Source: Aestuariispira ectoiniformans (GTDB lineage: Bacteria; Pseudomonadota; Alphaproteobacteria; UBA8366; Aestuariispiraceae). Taken from it: a stretch of DNA of 64,000 bases. This document shows, piece by piece, positions 9,666 through 21,039 of this stretch. The position numbers and the translations under genes are program-made. The notes under the pieces are model-generated. The model was not told the origin of the DNA. It searched no databases and saw only the letters and a program-made list of their open reading frames with translations. Within the stretch, counting starts at the first letter, position 1. The number at the start of each line of letters is the position of its first letter. The stretch spans positions 3,613,588 to 3,677,587 of the forward strand of contig NZ_CP062788.1 in assembly GCF_025136295.1 (NCBI RefSeq), in the 5' to 3' direction.

Positions 9666-9784
9666 ATAGGTCCTTGCTACCTTGCCCAGTCCACCTCACC
9701 ACTATCGCTTAATAACGTCTTTCTAAAAAGCGTTAAATTTGCAATTCAATTGTTTTTTCAACCATTCAGATATCTCCGCACCGC

Positions 9785-9814
9785 TTGACAGAGCAGGGAA
9801 ACAATCGGCATTGT
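9785..9814 (+). promoter_or_regulatory. Probable sigma-70 promoter of the thi operon
   Basis: A perfect TTGACA at 9785-9790 is followed after 18 bases by CATTGT at 9809-9814, a weak -10. Transcription would start near 9821, just before the riboswitch aptamer at 9824, which supports the assignment. Confidence 0.5.
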
Positions 9815-9823
9815 GTGGCCATT

Positions 9824-12828
<3,005 letters not shown>

Positions 12829-12851
<23 letters not shown>

Positions 12852-13026
12852 GGCCCTAGACGCCACCGCCCGCACCCTGCAAGACCTGTTGACCGAGTTG
12901 GACCTGACCGGTCCCTGGTTGGCGACCGCCGTTGACGGGGATTTCGTGCCAGCAGGAGAACGCATCGACTGCACTCTGCGCGACGGTGCGGCGATTGAAA
13001 TCCTGTCCCCGATGCAGGGAGGCTGA
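12829..13026 (+). CDS. thiS: Sulfur carrier protein ThiS
   Basis: A 65-residue ubiquitin-like protein beginning [11 protein letters not shown] and ending in the required Gly-Gly tail (SPMQGG), which is adenylated and thiocarboxylated to carry sulfur to the thiazole synthase. The length is standard. It overlaps the end of thiO and ends two bases before thiG. Confidence 0.95.
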
Positions 13027-13027
13027 C

Positions 13028-13798
13028 ATGCTGACACTCTATGGACGCGACTTCGCCTCCCGGCTTTTGCTGGGCACGGCGCGATATCCCTCTCCTGCCA
13101 TCCTGGCAGATGCCGTGCGGCGTTCCGAAACACAGATCGTTACCGTCTCCCTGCGGCGCGAGACGCGCGGCAATCAAAACGGTCAGGCCTTCTGGTCCCT
13201 GATCCAGTCTCTGGATGTTACGGTTCTGCCCAATACTGCCGGCTGCCATTCTGTGAAGGAGGCGGTCACCACGGCGCATATGGCCCGCGAAGTCTTTGGC
13301 ACAAACTGGATCAAACTTGAGGTAATCGGCGACAGCGACACCCTGCAGCCGGATATTTTCGGCTTGGTGGAAGCGGCCAAAATCCTTTGCGACGAGGGGT
13401 TTGAGGTTTTCCCCTATATGACGGACGATCTGGTCCTGGCCGAAAGGCTGCTAGCGGCGGGATGTAAGGTCCTGATGCCCTGGTGCGCGCCGATCGGCTC
13501 TGCGCGCGGGCCGCAGAATATCCACGCCCTGAAGACCCTGCGCAGCCATTTTCCGGCTGTGCCATTAATCGTCGACGCCGGGATCGGCCGCCCGTCCCAC
13601 GCCACCCAGGTTATGGAGCTGGGCTTTGACGCGGTGTTGTTGAATACAGCCGTCGCCAAGGCAGGTGATCCGGCACTTATGGCCGAAGCATTCGGCAAGG
13701 CCATTGCCGCAGGGTATGCCGCCTGTCAGGCCGAACCGTTGGAGCCGAGGGACTTCGCCACCCCGTCCACGCCCATCCTCGGGCAGGCTTTTTCCTGA
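13028..13798 (+). CDS. thiG: Thiazole synthase ThiG
   Basis: A 256-residue TIM-barrel enzyme that condenses deoxyxylulose phosphate, dehydroglycine and ThiS-thiocarboxylate into the thiazole phosphate. Visible blocks are [29 protein letters not shown], the Schiff-base lysine in [17 protein letters not shown], the [11 protein letters not shown] loop and [38 protein letters not shown]. The ATG at 13028 follows thiS directly; the more upstream in-frame start lies inside thiS. It is the last gene of the operon: no thiE, thiD or thiF is adjacent. Confidence 0.95.
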   Translation: MLTLYGRDFASRLLLGTARYPSPAILADAVRRSETQIVTVSLRRETRGNQNGQAFWSLIQSLDVTVLPNTAGCHSVKEAVTTAHMAREVFGTNWIKLEVIGDSDTLQPDIFGLVEAAKILCDEGFEVFPYMTDDLVLAERLLAAGCKVLMPWCAPIGSARGPQNIHALKTLRSHFPAVPLIVDAGIGRPSHATQVMELGFDAVLLNTAVAKAGDPALMAEAFGKAIAAGYAACQAEPLEPRDFATPSTPILGQAFS

Positions 13799-13800
13799 CA

Positions 13801-13832
13801 TGTAACGGGCGCTTGCCTGAGGGCCCGTTACA
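13801..13832. terminator. Hairpin between convergent thiG and the 13900 gene
   Basis: A perfect 10-bp inverted repeat (TGTAACGGGC / GCCCGTTACA) with a 12-base loop begins three bases after the thiG stop. The T-run after it is poor (CCTAGCCCTTTT), so it may be a weak or Rho-assisted terminator or a 3' end stabiliser. Confidence 0.55.
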
Positions 13833-13899
13833 CCTAGCCCTTTTGGATATGCATGCGTCGCCACAACATCCTGAATGCCAGAAATTGAACGGAACGAAA

Positions 13900-14382
13900 T
13901 TATCGGCGCTGAAATTCCATGACCCAATTGGTTTCCCAACTGACGCCGTCATCGGTGGAAAAGGCCTGTTCCCAGCGCGCCTGATCAGGCGGCAGCTTGG
14001 TCCAGATGAAACGGACCAGAATAGGCCTGCCATCGACCTCATCAGGACCGATAAAGAGACCTTCATCCCCCTCAAACCTGCCGGTTACCGGTGGCTCAAC
14101 AGCCATACGCTCCTGGTTCAGCCACCAGATATTCCACGTCTGGTCATTCAGGTTAAAGGCACGCAGCGCCGCTGCTCGATAGGCACCGTCCGGTTCCTTC
14201 AACAGGTTATCCTCCAGGTTACCGACACCTCCCAGAATGGGAGATGTCTGGCTTTCACCTTCGAAACGGACCCAGTCGTCGCAACCGGCCAGACGCCGCG
14301 CCAGCTTCCGATGAGAGACCGTCCATGCCCCGAAAAAATAGTCAAAATCCTGATGTCCGTTCGTCGTGGCGCTGCCCTGCAT
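13900..14382 (-). CDS. Uncharacterised DUF1579-like protein
   Basis: A 160-residue soluble protein with no signal peptide. The opening DFDYFFGAWTVSHRKLARRL and later FEGESQTSPILGGVGNLEDN, YRAAALRAFNLNDQTWNIWWLNQ and WEQAFSTDDGVSWETNWVMEFQR form the repeated strand pattern of DUF1579-type beta-barrel proteins (F(D/F)-G-W near the start, WE-NW-ME(F)-R at the end), which are lipocalin-like and probably bind a small ligand. No catalytic residues can be named. Family assignment rests on motif resemblance only. Confidence 0.7.
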   Translation of the reverse strand: MQGSATTNGHQDFDYFFGAWTVSHRKLARRLAGCDDWVRFEGESQTSPILGGVGNLEDNLLKEPDGAYRAAALRAFNLNDQTWNIWWLNQERMAVEPPVTGRFEGDEGLFIGPDEVDGRPILVRFIWTKLPPDQARWEQAFSTDDGVSWETNWVMEFQRR

Positions 14383-14468
14383 GGCCTATCTTCCTGTCCT
14401 GTTTTGTGAATACCTCTCCCTGTAGCAGGATAAAGATGACGTATAATGTCATCTATTTGGCACTGGAC

Positions 14469-14500
14469 AAAAAAAACGGGCGCTCAAACAAGCGCCCGTT
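14469..14500 (-). terminator. Rho-independent terminator of gapR
   Basis: Read on the minus strand, a 10-bp perfect stem (AACGGGCGCT/AGCGCCCGTT, loop TGTTTG) is followed by an unbroken run of T. It lies 25 bases after the gapR stop. Confidence 0.93.
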
Positions 14501-14524
14501 CGTTCCGGTCTGGTTCGCTGTGGC

Positions 14525-14782
14525 CTAGGCTTCGCCCAGCGCCGACAGGTAGGTATCGACCAGCGCTTCCAGTTCGGAGCGCTCCGCCGGGTCCTGTTTC
14601 CGGTATTTCAGCACAGCGCGCAGCGCCTTGACGTCATAGCCCTCGCCCTTGGCTTCGGCGAAAACTTCCTTGATATCGTCGGCAATGGCTTTCTTTTCCT
14701 CTTCCAGTCGCTCAATCCGCTCTATAAAGGAACGAAGACGCTGACCGGCAGAGTTGGCAACCGTTTCCTGAAGATCTTCCAT
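14525..14782 (-). CDS. gapR: GapR-family nucleoid-associated protein (DUF2312)
   Basis: An 85-residue, almost wholly helical protein. [58 protein letters not shown] is the conserved DUF2312/UPF0335 core. In Caulobacter the family member GapR is a DNA clamp that binds AT-rich, overtwisted DNA and helps replication and gene regulation. I chose the internal ATG at 14782 because it gives the family length; the upstream extension is not conserved in character. It is a single-gene transcript with its own terminator, divergent from hemN. Confidence 0.9.
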   Translation of the reverse strand: MEDLQETVANSAGQRLRSFIERIERLEEEKKAIADDIKEVFAEAKGEGYDVKALRAVLKYRKQDPAERSELEALVDTYLSALGEA

Positions 14783-14908
14783 GATTGTCCTTCGGGTCTT
14801 TGTGGCTTTGTTGAAAAACATGAGGCTTGTCGAAACCGGCGCGCAGCTTAGCCGCACCGGCCCCGCCATTCAAACGGATTTCGTTGCCCGATTATTCTTC
14901 TCGGACAT

Positions 14909-14922
14909 TTGACCAATATCAA
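14909..14922. promoter_or_regulatory. FNR/Anr-type box upstream of hemN
   Basis: TTGAC-CAAT-ATCAA matches the FNR consensus TTGAT-N4-ATCAA at all but one position. Its centre (between 14915 and 14916) lies about 42 bases before the hemN start codon, the usual spacing of FNR to the transcription start at activated promoters. A CATAGT at 14946-14951 could be the -10. HemN is the oxygen-independent heme enzyme, a classic FNR-family target. Confidence 0.85.
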
Positions 14923-14957
14923 TGCGGGGCGACACCGGTAAACTGCATAGTGCGCCC

Positions 14958-16313
14958 ATGATGAAGCAGAACGATCTCTTATCCCGCTACGGCAAGCCCG
15001 TACCCCGCTATACCAGCTACCCGACCGCCCCGCATTTTCACAACGGCGTCCGGGCAGATACCTATATGGAATGGTTGCGGGCCATCCCCGAAGACCAGCC
15101 GCTGTCGCTGTATTTCCACATTCCCTACTGCGACACGCTTTGCTGGTTCTGCGGTTGTCACACCAAGATCACCAAGCGCTATGGGCCGATCAAGGAGTAT
15201 CTCGCCAGTCTGCTGCGCGAGATTGACCTGGTGGCGAACGCCTTGGGACCGCGCAGGCCTGTGCGGCATATCCATCTGGGAGGCGGCTCGCCGACAATCC
15301 TGAAGCCGGACGACTTCCTGCGACTGGGTGAGCGGATCAACCAGAATTTCTGTTTGATGGATGACGCGGAATTCGCCGTGGAAATCGACCCGCGCGGTGT
15401 AGATGACGTGCTGATCCGCGCGATGGCCGATGCCGGGGTCAACCGTGCCAGTGTCGGTGTGCAGGATGTGAACCCGATCGTCCAGAAGGCCATCAACCGG
15501 ATACAGCCGTTTAGCGAAACGGCGCGGGTGATCGAAGGCCTGCGCGCCGAAGGTATCACCGGTATCAATGTCGATCTGATCTATGGCCTGCCGCATCAGA
15601 CCATCCGTCTGGTGGAAGGCACCATCGAGGCAGTCGCCAAACTTCGGCCCAGCCGTCTGGCGCTGTTCGGCTATGCCCATGTGCCCTGGATGAAAACCCA
15701 CCAGAAGATGATCGACGAAAAGGTTTTACCGAACGCCGAGGAGCGCCTCGAGCAGGCCGAAGCCGCCGCCAAGGCCATTGAGAAGGCAGGCTATGTGCCG
15801 ATCGGCCTCGATCATTTCGCCCTGCCGGAAGACCCTCTGGCCGTGGCCTATGCCAAGGGCAACCTGCGGCGCAACTTCCAGGGCTATACCACGGACCAGT
15901 CCGAAATCCTGATCGGCTTCGGGGCATCCGCCATTGGCGTCAACCCGGGTGGATATGTCCAGAACGAACCCTCTTTGCGTGACTATCAGCGCCGTGTCGA
16001 CGGCGGTATCCTGCCGGTCACCAAAGGTGTTGCCGTCAGCGCAGATGATGCCCTCCGGCGCGAGGTCATCCAGGACATCATGTGTAGTTACAAGGTCGAT
16101 CTGGCGGATACCATGATCCGTCACAACGTGCCGAACACCTATTTCGACTTTGAACTGGAAGGCCTGGCCGACATGGAAGCAGATGGCCTCATCGAACGGG
16201 ATGGCCCGAAGATTACGGTCACCAAAGCCGGTCAGCCTTTCGTCCGCACCATTGCTGCCCGTTTCGACGCCTATCTGGATAACGGCAAAGGCCGCCATTC
16301 CATGGCAGTGTAG
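14958..16313 (+). CDS. hemN: Oxygen-independent coproporphyrinogen III oxidase HemN
   Basis: A 451-residue radical-SAM enzyme that converts coproporphyrinogen III to protoporphyrinogen IX without oxygen. The cluster motif is C58-x3-C62-x2-C65 in HIPYCDTLCWFCGC, with the family-specific RYTSYPTAPHF at the start, HLGGGSPTIL, EIDPRGV, RASVGVQDVNPIVQKAINRIQP and NVDLIYGLPHQT. The start is ATG 14958 (or 14961), which matches the family N-terminus; the ATG at 14922 overlaps the FNR box and is rejected. No ribosome-binding site is evident, which fits a leaderless transcript. Confidence 0.95.
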   Translation: MMKQNDLLSRYGKPVPRYTSYPTAPHFHNGVRADTYMEWLRAIPEDQPLSLYFHIPYCDTLCWFCGCHTKITKRYGPIKEYLASLLREIDLVANALGPRRPVRHIHLGGGSPTILKPDDFLRLGERINQNFCLMDDAEFAVEIDPRGVDDVLIRAMADAGVNRASVGVQDVNPIVQKAINRIQPFSETARVIEGLRAEGITGINVDLIYGLPHQTIRLVEGTIEAVAKLRPSRLALFGYAHVPWMKTHQKMIDEKVLPNAEERLEQAEAAAKAIEKAGYVPIGLDHFALPEDPLAVAYAKGNLRRNFQGYTTDQSEILIGFGASAIGVNPGGYVQNEPSLRDYQRRVDGGILPVTKGVAVSADDALRREVIQDIMCSYKVDLADTMIRHNVPNTYFDFELEGLADMEADGLIERDGPKITVTKAGQPFVRTIAARFDAYLDNGKGRHSMAV

Positions 16314-16325
16314 CTGCCAGACGCT

Positions 16326-16796
16326 CTAGCGTTGAAACAGCCCGATCAGTTCGGCTGTTTCCAGAATATGCCCGTCCATGGCGGCTTCCAGCTTGACCTT
16401 GGGCGGGCTTTTCAGGTCCGGCAAAAGACAGTCCAACGCATAAAGCTTGAAGAAATAGCGATGCCGCCCCACCGGCGGACAAGGGCCGCCGTAGCCGGGG
16501 CGGTGCCAGTCGTTGATCCCCTGAAGGCATCCCTGCGGCAGGGCGTCCGGCGCGATCCCTTCCGTCAGCCCCGTTGTCCGGACCGGAATGTTATAGAGAA
16601 CCCAGTGGACCCAGGTCATCTTCGGGGCCGCCGGGTCAGGCGCGTCGGGATCAACCACAATCAGGGCGAGACTTACAGCCCCTTCCGGAACATGCCGCCA
16701 GTCCAGGGGTGGTGAGCAATCCTGGCCGTCGCAGGTATAGAGGGCTGGAATATCACTGCCGTTGTCGAAGGCGGTGGATGTCAATGTCATGGTCAT
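16326..16796 (-). CDS. YbhB/YbcL-type PEBP (Raf kinase inhibitor-like) protein
   Basis: A 156-residue phosphatidylethanolamine-binding-protein fold. The ligand-pocket motifs are present: LIVVDPDAPDP, MTWVHWVLYNIPV and GYGGPCPPVGRHRYFFKLYALD. Bacterial members are of unknown function and bind small anionic ligands. The start at 16796 is preceded by GGGAGG and yields the standard length; the longer frame adds a non-conserved tail. It converges on hemN, with only 12 bases between stops. Confidence 0.9.
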   Translation of the reverse strand: MTMTLTSTAFDNGSDIPALYTCDGQDCSPPLDWRHVPEGAVSLALIVVDPDAPDPAAPKMTWVHWVLYNIPVRTTGLTEGIAPDALPQGCLQGINDWHRPGYGGPCPPVGRHRYFFKLYALDCLLPDLKSPPKVKLEAAMDGHILETAELIGLFQR

Positions 16797-16972
16797 GGCA
16801 TGCCTCCCGGACAGACTGTCGTTGTTAAAGACAGGATACTCCCGAAAGCGCAGCCAAGCCATTGACTTGACGGCGCCCCCCCTCTCCACTCCATCTATAA
16901 GCCATTGTAGAATGCTAATTTTCCAGGCTACAAATAGTCACATATTGGGGGCTGAAGCTCAGGGGGAGCCAC

Positions 16973-17779
16973 ATGAAGTCGATCATTCGCATCTTTTGCG
17001 CCGTATTCCTTTCCGTTTTCGCCGCATCCATCGGCACCGCACAGGCCAGTGGAAGTCTGAACCAACTGCGCAGTGCCGCAGAACAAGGCGATGCCGCCGC
17101 GCAATATCACTATGGTGCGGAGCTTCTGAAGGAAGATGGCGAACTGGCGGCGAGAGAATATGCGAATGGAAACATCGGCGAGGACGACCCACTTCCCGCA
17201 GGAAAGGTGAAATCCCTCCCCTGGCTACAAAAAGCCGCCGCCCAAGGATATCCGGATGCGATCGCGACAATCGGCGAGCATTATATCTATGGCGATATCG
17301 TCGCACGGGATACCGCCAAGGGCTTTGAAATGCTTCGCCATGGGATCGAACTAGGATCGACAGAGGGTATGTATGCCCTCGCAATCATGTATCAGGAAGG
17401 TATGGAGATCGAACAGAATCCGACCAAGGCACTGGTCATGTATGGCAACGCGGCCGCCCGCGGTCACAAGGGCGCGCTGGAAAGCATTAAGGCGAAGGCG
17501 GAATCCGGCCATCCCCTGTATCAGTTCCAACTGGCGGAATACTATCGTGAAGGAAAGGTCTTGCCGCAGGATTCCACGCGCGCCTACCACTTCTACTATG
17601 AATCCGCAAAAAAGAACTTTGCCCCGTCTTTGGTCGCCGTCTATCTCGCATGGGCCCAAGGCGATGGCGTTGAGAAAAACCAGGAACGCGCCGAATATTT
17701 TCGGCAGTTCTATGAGAAACACCCGGATCAGAATACGGTAAACAGATATTTCACCATGCGCGGTGAAAACCGCCCCTAG
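16973..17779 (+). CDS. Secreted Sel1-repeat (TPR-like) protein
   Basis: A 268-residue protein with a signal peptide ([25 protein letters not shown], cleavage about residue 25). At least four Sel1-like repeats follow, for example [63 protein letters not shown] and [20 protein letters not shown]. Such helical solenoids mediate protein contacts in the periplasm; the partner is unknown. Its stop shares the CTAG palindrome with the stop of the convergent YkvA-like gene. Confidence 0.88.
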   Translation: MKSIIRIFCAVFLSVFAASIGTAQASGSLNQLRSAAEQGDAAAQYHYGAELLKEDGELAAREYANGNIGEDDPLPAGKVKSLPWLQKAAAQGYPDAIATIGEHYIYGDIVARDTAKGFEMLRHGIELGSTEGMYALAIMYQEGMEIEQNPTKALVMYGNAAARGHKGALESIKAKAESGHPLYQFQLAEYYREGKVLPQDSTRAYHFYYESAKKNFAPSLVAVYLAWAQGDGVEKNQERAEYFRQFYEKHPDQNTVNRYFTMRGENRP

Positions 17780-18165
17780 GCTGTGTCCAGCATCAGGAAA
17801 ACCTTTTGGATCAACAGGCCGGCCAGGACCAGCCATATGACGATAATGACAAAGGCCGCAACATTGCTTCGCGGCCTTTTTTCTGTCAGACGGCGCGCGG
17901 CCTGTTTGCGCAGGTCCGCCATAACCTCATCCGGGATCAGTCGGATCACCAACCAGATTCCCAAGGGCAGCAAGAGAAGGTCATCCAGGTATCCAATAAC
18001 CGGAATGAAATCGGGGATCAGGTCAATGGGGCTTAACCCATATCCTGCCACGATTGCCGCCAGGGCCTTCACATACCAAGGCACGCGCGGGTCCCGCATC
18101 GCCAGATAGAGGGCGAGCACATCCCGCTTCAATATAGTCGCCCAATGTTTCAGGCGATCCAGCAT
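17776..18165 (-). CDS. YkvA-like DUF1232 membrane protein
   Basis: A 129-residue protein with the DUF1232 core [55 protein letters not shown], which contains one or two membrane segments and the conserved [18 protein letters not shown] motif. A further C-terminal membrane helix is [22 protein letters not shown]. Function of the family is unknown. The last third of the gene contains, on the opposite strand, the terminator-like hairpin of the Sel1 gene. Confidence 0.88.
   Translation of the reverse strand: MLDRLKHWATILKRDVLALYLAMRDPRVPWYVKALAAIVAGYGLSPIDLIPDFIPVIGYLDDLLLLPLGIWLVIRLIPDEVMADLRKQAARRLTEKRPRSNVAAFVIIVIWLVLAGLLIQKVFLMLDTA
17851..17882 (+). terminator. Terminator of the Sel1 gene, inside the convergent coding sequence
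   Basis: On the plus strand AAAGGCCGC (17851-17859) and GCGGCCTTT (17871-17879) form a 9-bp stem followed by TTT. The hairpin lies 71 bases past the Sel1-gene stop and wholly within the YkvA-like coding region, where it encodes [10 protein letters not shown] on the other strand. Confidence 0.72.
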
Positions 18166-18281
18166 CCGGACCTCATTTCAACATGCCTCTCCTGATGCAT
18201 CCTAGAGGAGTGCTCTCTATATCTCAATTTCGGTAACTGGAACCGAAATCCCCTCCTGTACCATCCGACAAATACCTCTGG

Positions 18282-18319
18282 TTCAACATTCTGTTGAATT
18301 TTAGAGACGATCGGTCTAA
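18282..18319. promoter_or_regulatory. Candidate AcuR operator region
   Basis: Two inverted repeats lie directly upstream of acuR: TTCAAC-N5-GTTGAA (18282-18298) and TTAGAGACGATCGGTCTAA (18301-18319). The second resembles the TAGACC-N4-GGTCTA operators of NemR-type TetR regulators, with a perfect right half and a degenerate left half. Autoregulation of acuR-acuI is the natural reading. Confidence 0.55.
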
Positions 18320-18328
18320 TAAACTGTC

Positions 18329-18988
18329 ATGGACGAAATTCAGACAGCCAGTACCCCGCGCCGTCGTGGTCGACCACCGAAGGACCAGAGCCGCCATGCA
18401 GAAGCACGGGCCAGACTGATCCGGGTTGGTGTCGCGACACTGACGGAAAAGGGCTTCAGTGCGGTCGGGATCGATGAAATCCTGAAATCGGTCGGGGTTC
18501 CCAAAGGCTCCTTCTATCATTATTTCGGCAGCAAGGCGGATTTCGGTCTCGCCCTGATTGACGCCTATGCGGAATATTTCGCTGGCAAGCTGGACCGTTG
18601 GTTTCTGGATGAAAGCTACCCGCCGCTGCAACGGTTGCAGAACTTCGTCGCCGATGCACGTGACGGCATGGCGCGTTACGATTTCAAACGCGGCTGTCTG
18701 GTGGGCAATCTGGGCCAGGAGATGGGGACATTGCCGGAGGCCTTCCGCGAACGGTTGGCGGACACCTTCAAGGACTGGGAGGAGCGCACCGCAGGTTGCC
18801 TGAAGGCTGCCCAGGCGGCTGGCGAACTTTCACAGGACGCCGATTGCGACCATCTCGCAAATTTCTTCTGGATTGGTTGGGAGGGCGCGGTTCTGCGGTC
18901 CAAACTGGAACGCAGCGCCACACCGCTTGACCAATTCGCCGACGGATTTTTCAAACTTCTACAGCAATATGGCGAAACGACGCCTTAA
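18329..18988 (+). CDS. acuR: TetR-family regulator, AcuR-like
   Basis: A 219-residue repressor. The basic N-terminus [11 protein letters not shown] is followed by a TetR HTH ([57 protein letters not shown]), then a helical ligand domain with [11 protein letters not shown], as in the AcuR/NemR group. In Rhodobacter AcuR responds to acrylate and controls acuI. Here it lies 17 bases upstream of an acuI homologue, which supports the symbol. Candidate operators precede it. No DMSP lyase gene is in the window. Confidence 0.83.
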   Translation: MDEIQTASTPRRRGRPPKDQSRHAEARARLIRVGVATLTEKGFSAVGIDEILKSVGVPKGSFYHYFGSKADFGLALIDAYAEYFAGKLDRWFLDESYPPLQRLQNFVADARDGMARYDFKRGCLVGNLGQEMGTLPEAFRERLADTFKDWEERTAGCLKAAQAAGELSQDADCDHLANFFWIGWEGAVLRSKLERSATPLDQFADGFFKLLQQYGETTP

Positions 18989-19005
18989 CCGAAGGGGGTA
19001 ATTCC

Positions 19006-19998
19006 ATGTTTGATGCCATCCTGATCGACAAGGACGAAAACGGCCAGACAGCCAAACTGACCCAATTGGACGAAAACAGCCTGCCGGAGGGGGATGTCAC
19101 GGTCCGGGTCGCCTATTCGACGCTGAATTACAAGGACGGGCTCGCCATCACAGGCAAAAGCCCGGTTGTTCGCAAATTCCCCATGGTGCCCGGTATCGAC
19201 TTCTCCGGCGTTGTGGAACAGTCGGACCATCCCGACTACAGGCCCGGCGACAAGGTCGTACTCAACGGTTGGGGCGTGGGCGAGACCCATTGGGGCGGAC
19301 TGGCCGGAATGGCGCGGGTCAAGGGGGAGTGGCTGGTACCGCTGGAACCCGCCTTCACCCTGGCGCAGGCCATGAGCATCGGCACCGCGGGCTATACGGC
19401 AATGCTGTGTGTGATGGCGCTGGAACGTCATGGAGTAACGCCTGAGTCCGGACCGGTGCTGGTCACCGGTGCCGCAGGCGGCGTCGGCAGCGTAGCAACG
19501 GCGGTTCTGTCCAAGCTGGGCTACCATGTAGCGGCGGTGACGGGCCGCAGGGAAGAGACCGATTATCTGACCGGGCTGGGCGCAAAAGAAATTCTCGACC
19601 GGGCGGAGTTTTCCGAACCGGGCAAGCCGCTTGCCAAGGAACGCTGGGCCGGGGCGGTTGATGTGGCCGGTGGTCAGGTGCTGGCCAATGTCTGCGCGTC
19701 TCTCATGTATCGCGGAACGGTCGCGGCCTGCGGCCTGGCGGCGGGCATGGGGCTTCCGGCAACCGTGGCGCCCTTCATCCTGCGCGGGGTGACGCTGGCC
19801 GGTGTTGACAGCGTCATGTGCCCGCGTGAGGACCGGCTGGAGGCCTGGCACCGTCTGGCGCGCGATCTGGACCCGTCGATCCTGGACGGGATCACGGAGA
19901 GTATTGCGCTCGCCGATGTGATCCCGATGGCGGAGAAGCTGCTCGCGGGGCAAGTGCGCGGGCGTGTGATCGTGCCGATTGATGAGACGTTGGGCTGA
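19006..19998 (+). CDS. acuI: Acrylyl-CoA reductase (NADPH) AcuI
   Basis: A 330-residue medium-chain dehydrogenase/reductase of the YhdH/AcuI group, which reduces toxic acrylyl-CoA to propionyl-CoA with NADPH. Characteristic blocks are [44 protein letters not shown], the [13 protein letters not shown] segment, and the nucleotide-binding [14 protein letters not shown] near residues 150-165. It lacks zinc-binding cysteines, as the group does. It follows acuR in an operon. The role in 3-hydroxypropionate or DMSP/acrylate metabolism follows from the family. Confidence 0.9.
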   Translation: MFDAILIDKDENGQTAKLTQLDENSLPEGDVTVRVAYSTLNYKDGLAITGKSPVVRKFPMVPGIDFSGVVEQSDHPDYRPGDKVVLNGWGVGETHWGGLAGMARVKGEWLVPLEPAFTLAQAMSIGTAGYTAMLCVMALERHGVTPESGPVLVTGAAGGVGSVATAVLSKLGYHVAAVTGRREETDYLTGLGAKEILDRAEFSEPGKPLAKERWAGAVDVAGGQVLANVCASLMYRGTVAACGLAAGMGLPATVAPFILRGVTLAGVDSVMCPREDRLEAWHRLARDLDPSILDGITESIALADVIPMAEKLLAGQVRGRVIVPIDETLG

Positions 19999-20030
19999 GA
20001 GAAATGCCCCATAGAACCGGAGAACCAGAA

Positions 20031-20609
20031 ATGACGACGAGCGACCATAAAGTCAGCCGCTTTCCCGTGCCCGATCTGGCAGATATGCCCGAAGATATCC
20101 GCGAGCGCATCCTCGCAGTGCAGGAAAAGTCGGGCTTCATCCCCAATGTCTTTCTCACCCTCGCCCATCGCCCGGACGAATTCCGCGCCTTCTTTGCCTA
20201 TCATGATGCATTGATGGAAAAGGAAAGCGGCCTGACCAAGGCGGAACGCGAGATGATCGTGGTGGCAACCAGCAACCTGAACCAGTGCCAGTATTGCGTG
20301 GTCGCCCATGGCGCCATCCTGCGCATTCGGGCGAAAAATCCGCTGATCGCCGATCAGGTGGCGGTCAATTACCGAAAGGCGGATATCACAGACCGCCAAA
20401 AGGCCATGCTCGATTTCGCAGTGAAAGTCTCACAATCCGCCTATGCAGTGGGTGATGCGGACCTGGAAATCCTGAAATCCCATGATTTCAGCGAGGAAGA
20501 CGCCTGGGACATTGCAGCCATTTCCGCCTTTTTCGGCATGTCCAACCGCCTTGCCAATGTCACCAGCATGCGGCCCAATGACGAATTCTACACATTGGGC
20601 CGCGGTTAG
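20031..20609 (+). CDS. AhpD-like peroxidase-related protein
   Basis: A 192-residue member of the carboxymuconolactone decarboxylase/AhpD superfamily. The redox motif is NQCQYCVVAHGAIL (C-x2-C with the downstream His), placed in the typical helical core ALMEKESGLTKAEREMIVVATSNL. The C-terminal NRLANVTSMRPNDEFYTLGR matches the "peroxidase-related enzyme" subfamily. I chose ATG 20031, preceded by GGAGAA, over an upstream start. It follows acuI by 32 bases and is probably cotranscribed; a detoxification role is inference. Confidence 0.85.
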   Translation: MTTSDHKVSRFPVPDLADMPEDIRERILAVQEKSGFIPNVFLTLAHRPDEFRAFFAYHDALMEKESGLTKAEREMIVVATSNLNQCQYCVVAHGAILRIRAKNPLIADQVAVNYRKADITDRQKAMLDFAVKVSQSAYAVGDADLEILKSHDFSEEDAWDIAAISAFFGMSNRLANVTSMRPNDEFYTLGRG

Positions 20610-20628
20610 TCAGTCTACCCGGACAACG

Positions 20629-20659
20629 GACCGGCCTTTGACGTCATCGAAGGCCGGTC
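20629..20659. terminator. Hairpin between convergent genes
   Basis: GACCGGCCTT (20629-20638) and AAGGCCGGTC (20650-20659) form a 10-bp stem, with an 11-base loop containing the palindrome TGACGTCA. It overlaps the stop codon of the DUF1244 gene. No T-run follows on either strand, so efficiency is doubtful. Confidence 0.45.
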
Positions 20660-20969
20660 AGTCCTTCACCTTGGCGTGTTCAACCTCGAATTTGGCCTTC
20701 TGGTCCGGCGTGGCCTCGGTCTGGTATTTGGCCTTCCAGTCCGCATAGGGCATGCCGTAGACGATTTCCCGTGCTTCGTCATAATCAATGTCAACGCCGC
20801 GGTCCTCGGCTGCCGCGCGATACCATTTGGACAGGCAATTGCGGCAGAAACCAGCCGTATTCATCACATCGATATTCTGGACATCGGTGCGCTCACGGAA
20901 ATGTTCCACCATGCGGCGGAAGGCTGCGGCTTCAATTTCCAACCGGGTTTGTGCGTCGATCTCTTTCAT
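20658..20969 (-). CDS. DUF1244 domain protein
   Basis: A 103-residue soluble protein matching the small DUF1244 family: RLEIEAAAFRRMVEHFRERTDVQNIDVMNTAGFCRNCLSKWYRAAAEDRGVDIDYDEAREIVYGMPYADWKAKYQ. The FCRNCLSKW dicysteine could bind a metal. The ATG at 20969 has a strong GGAGGAAG site just before it; a longer frame is not supported. It lies 70 bases downstream of the YbdK-like gene. Function is unknown. Confidence 0.88.
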   Translation of the reverse strand: MKEIDAQTRLEIEAAAFRRMVEHFRERTDVQNIDVMNTAGFCRNCLSKWYRAAAEDRGVDIDYDEAREIVYGMPYADWKAKYQTEATPDQKAKFEVEHAKVKD

Positions 20970-21039
20970 GACTTCCTCCGTCACCTGAACCTGTTTGTTT
21001 TCCTGATGTAAGGTTGCATTCCCGTCCTTCAAGGAAGGA

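Noticed and set aside
14922-14957. Upstream ATG for hemN
   Set aside because: It lies inside the FNR box and adds residues absent from the family.
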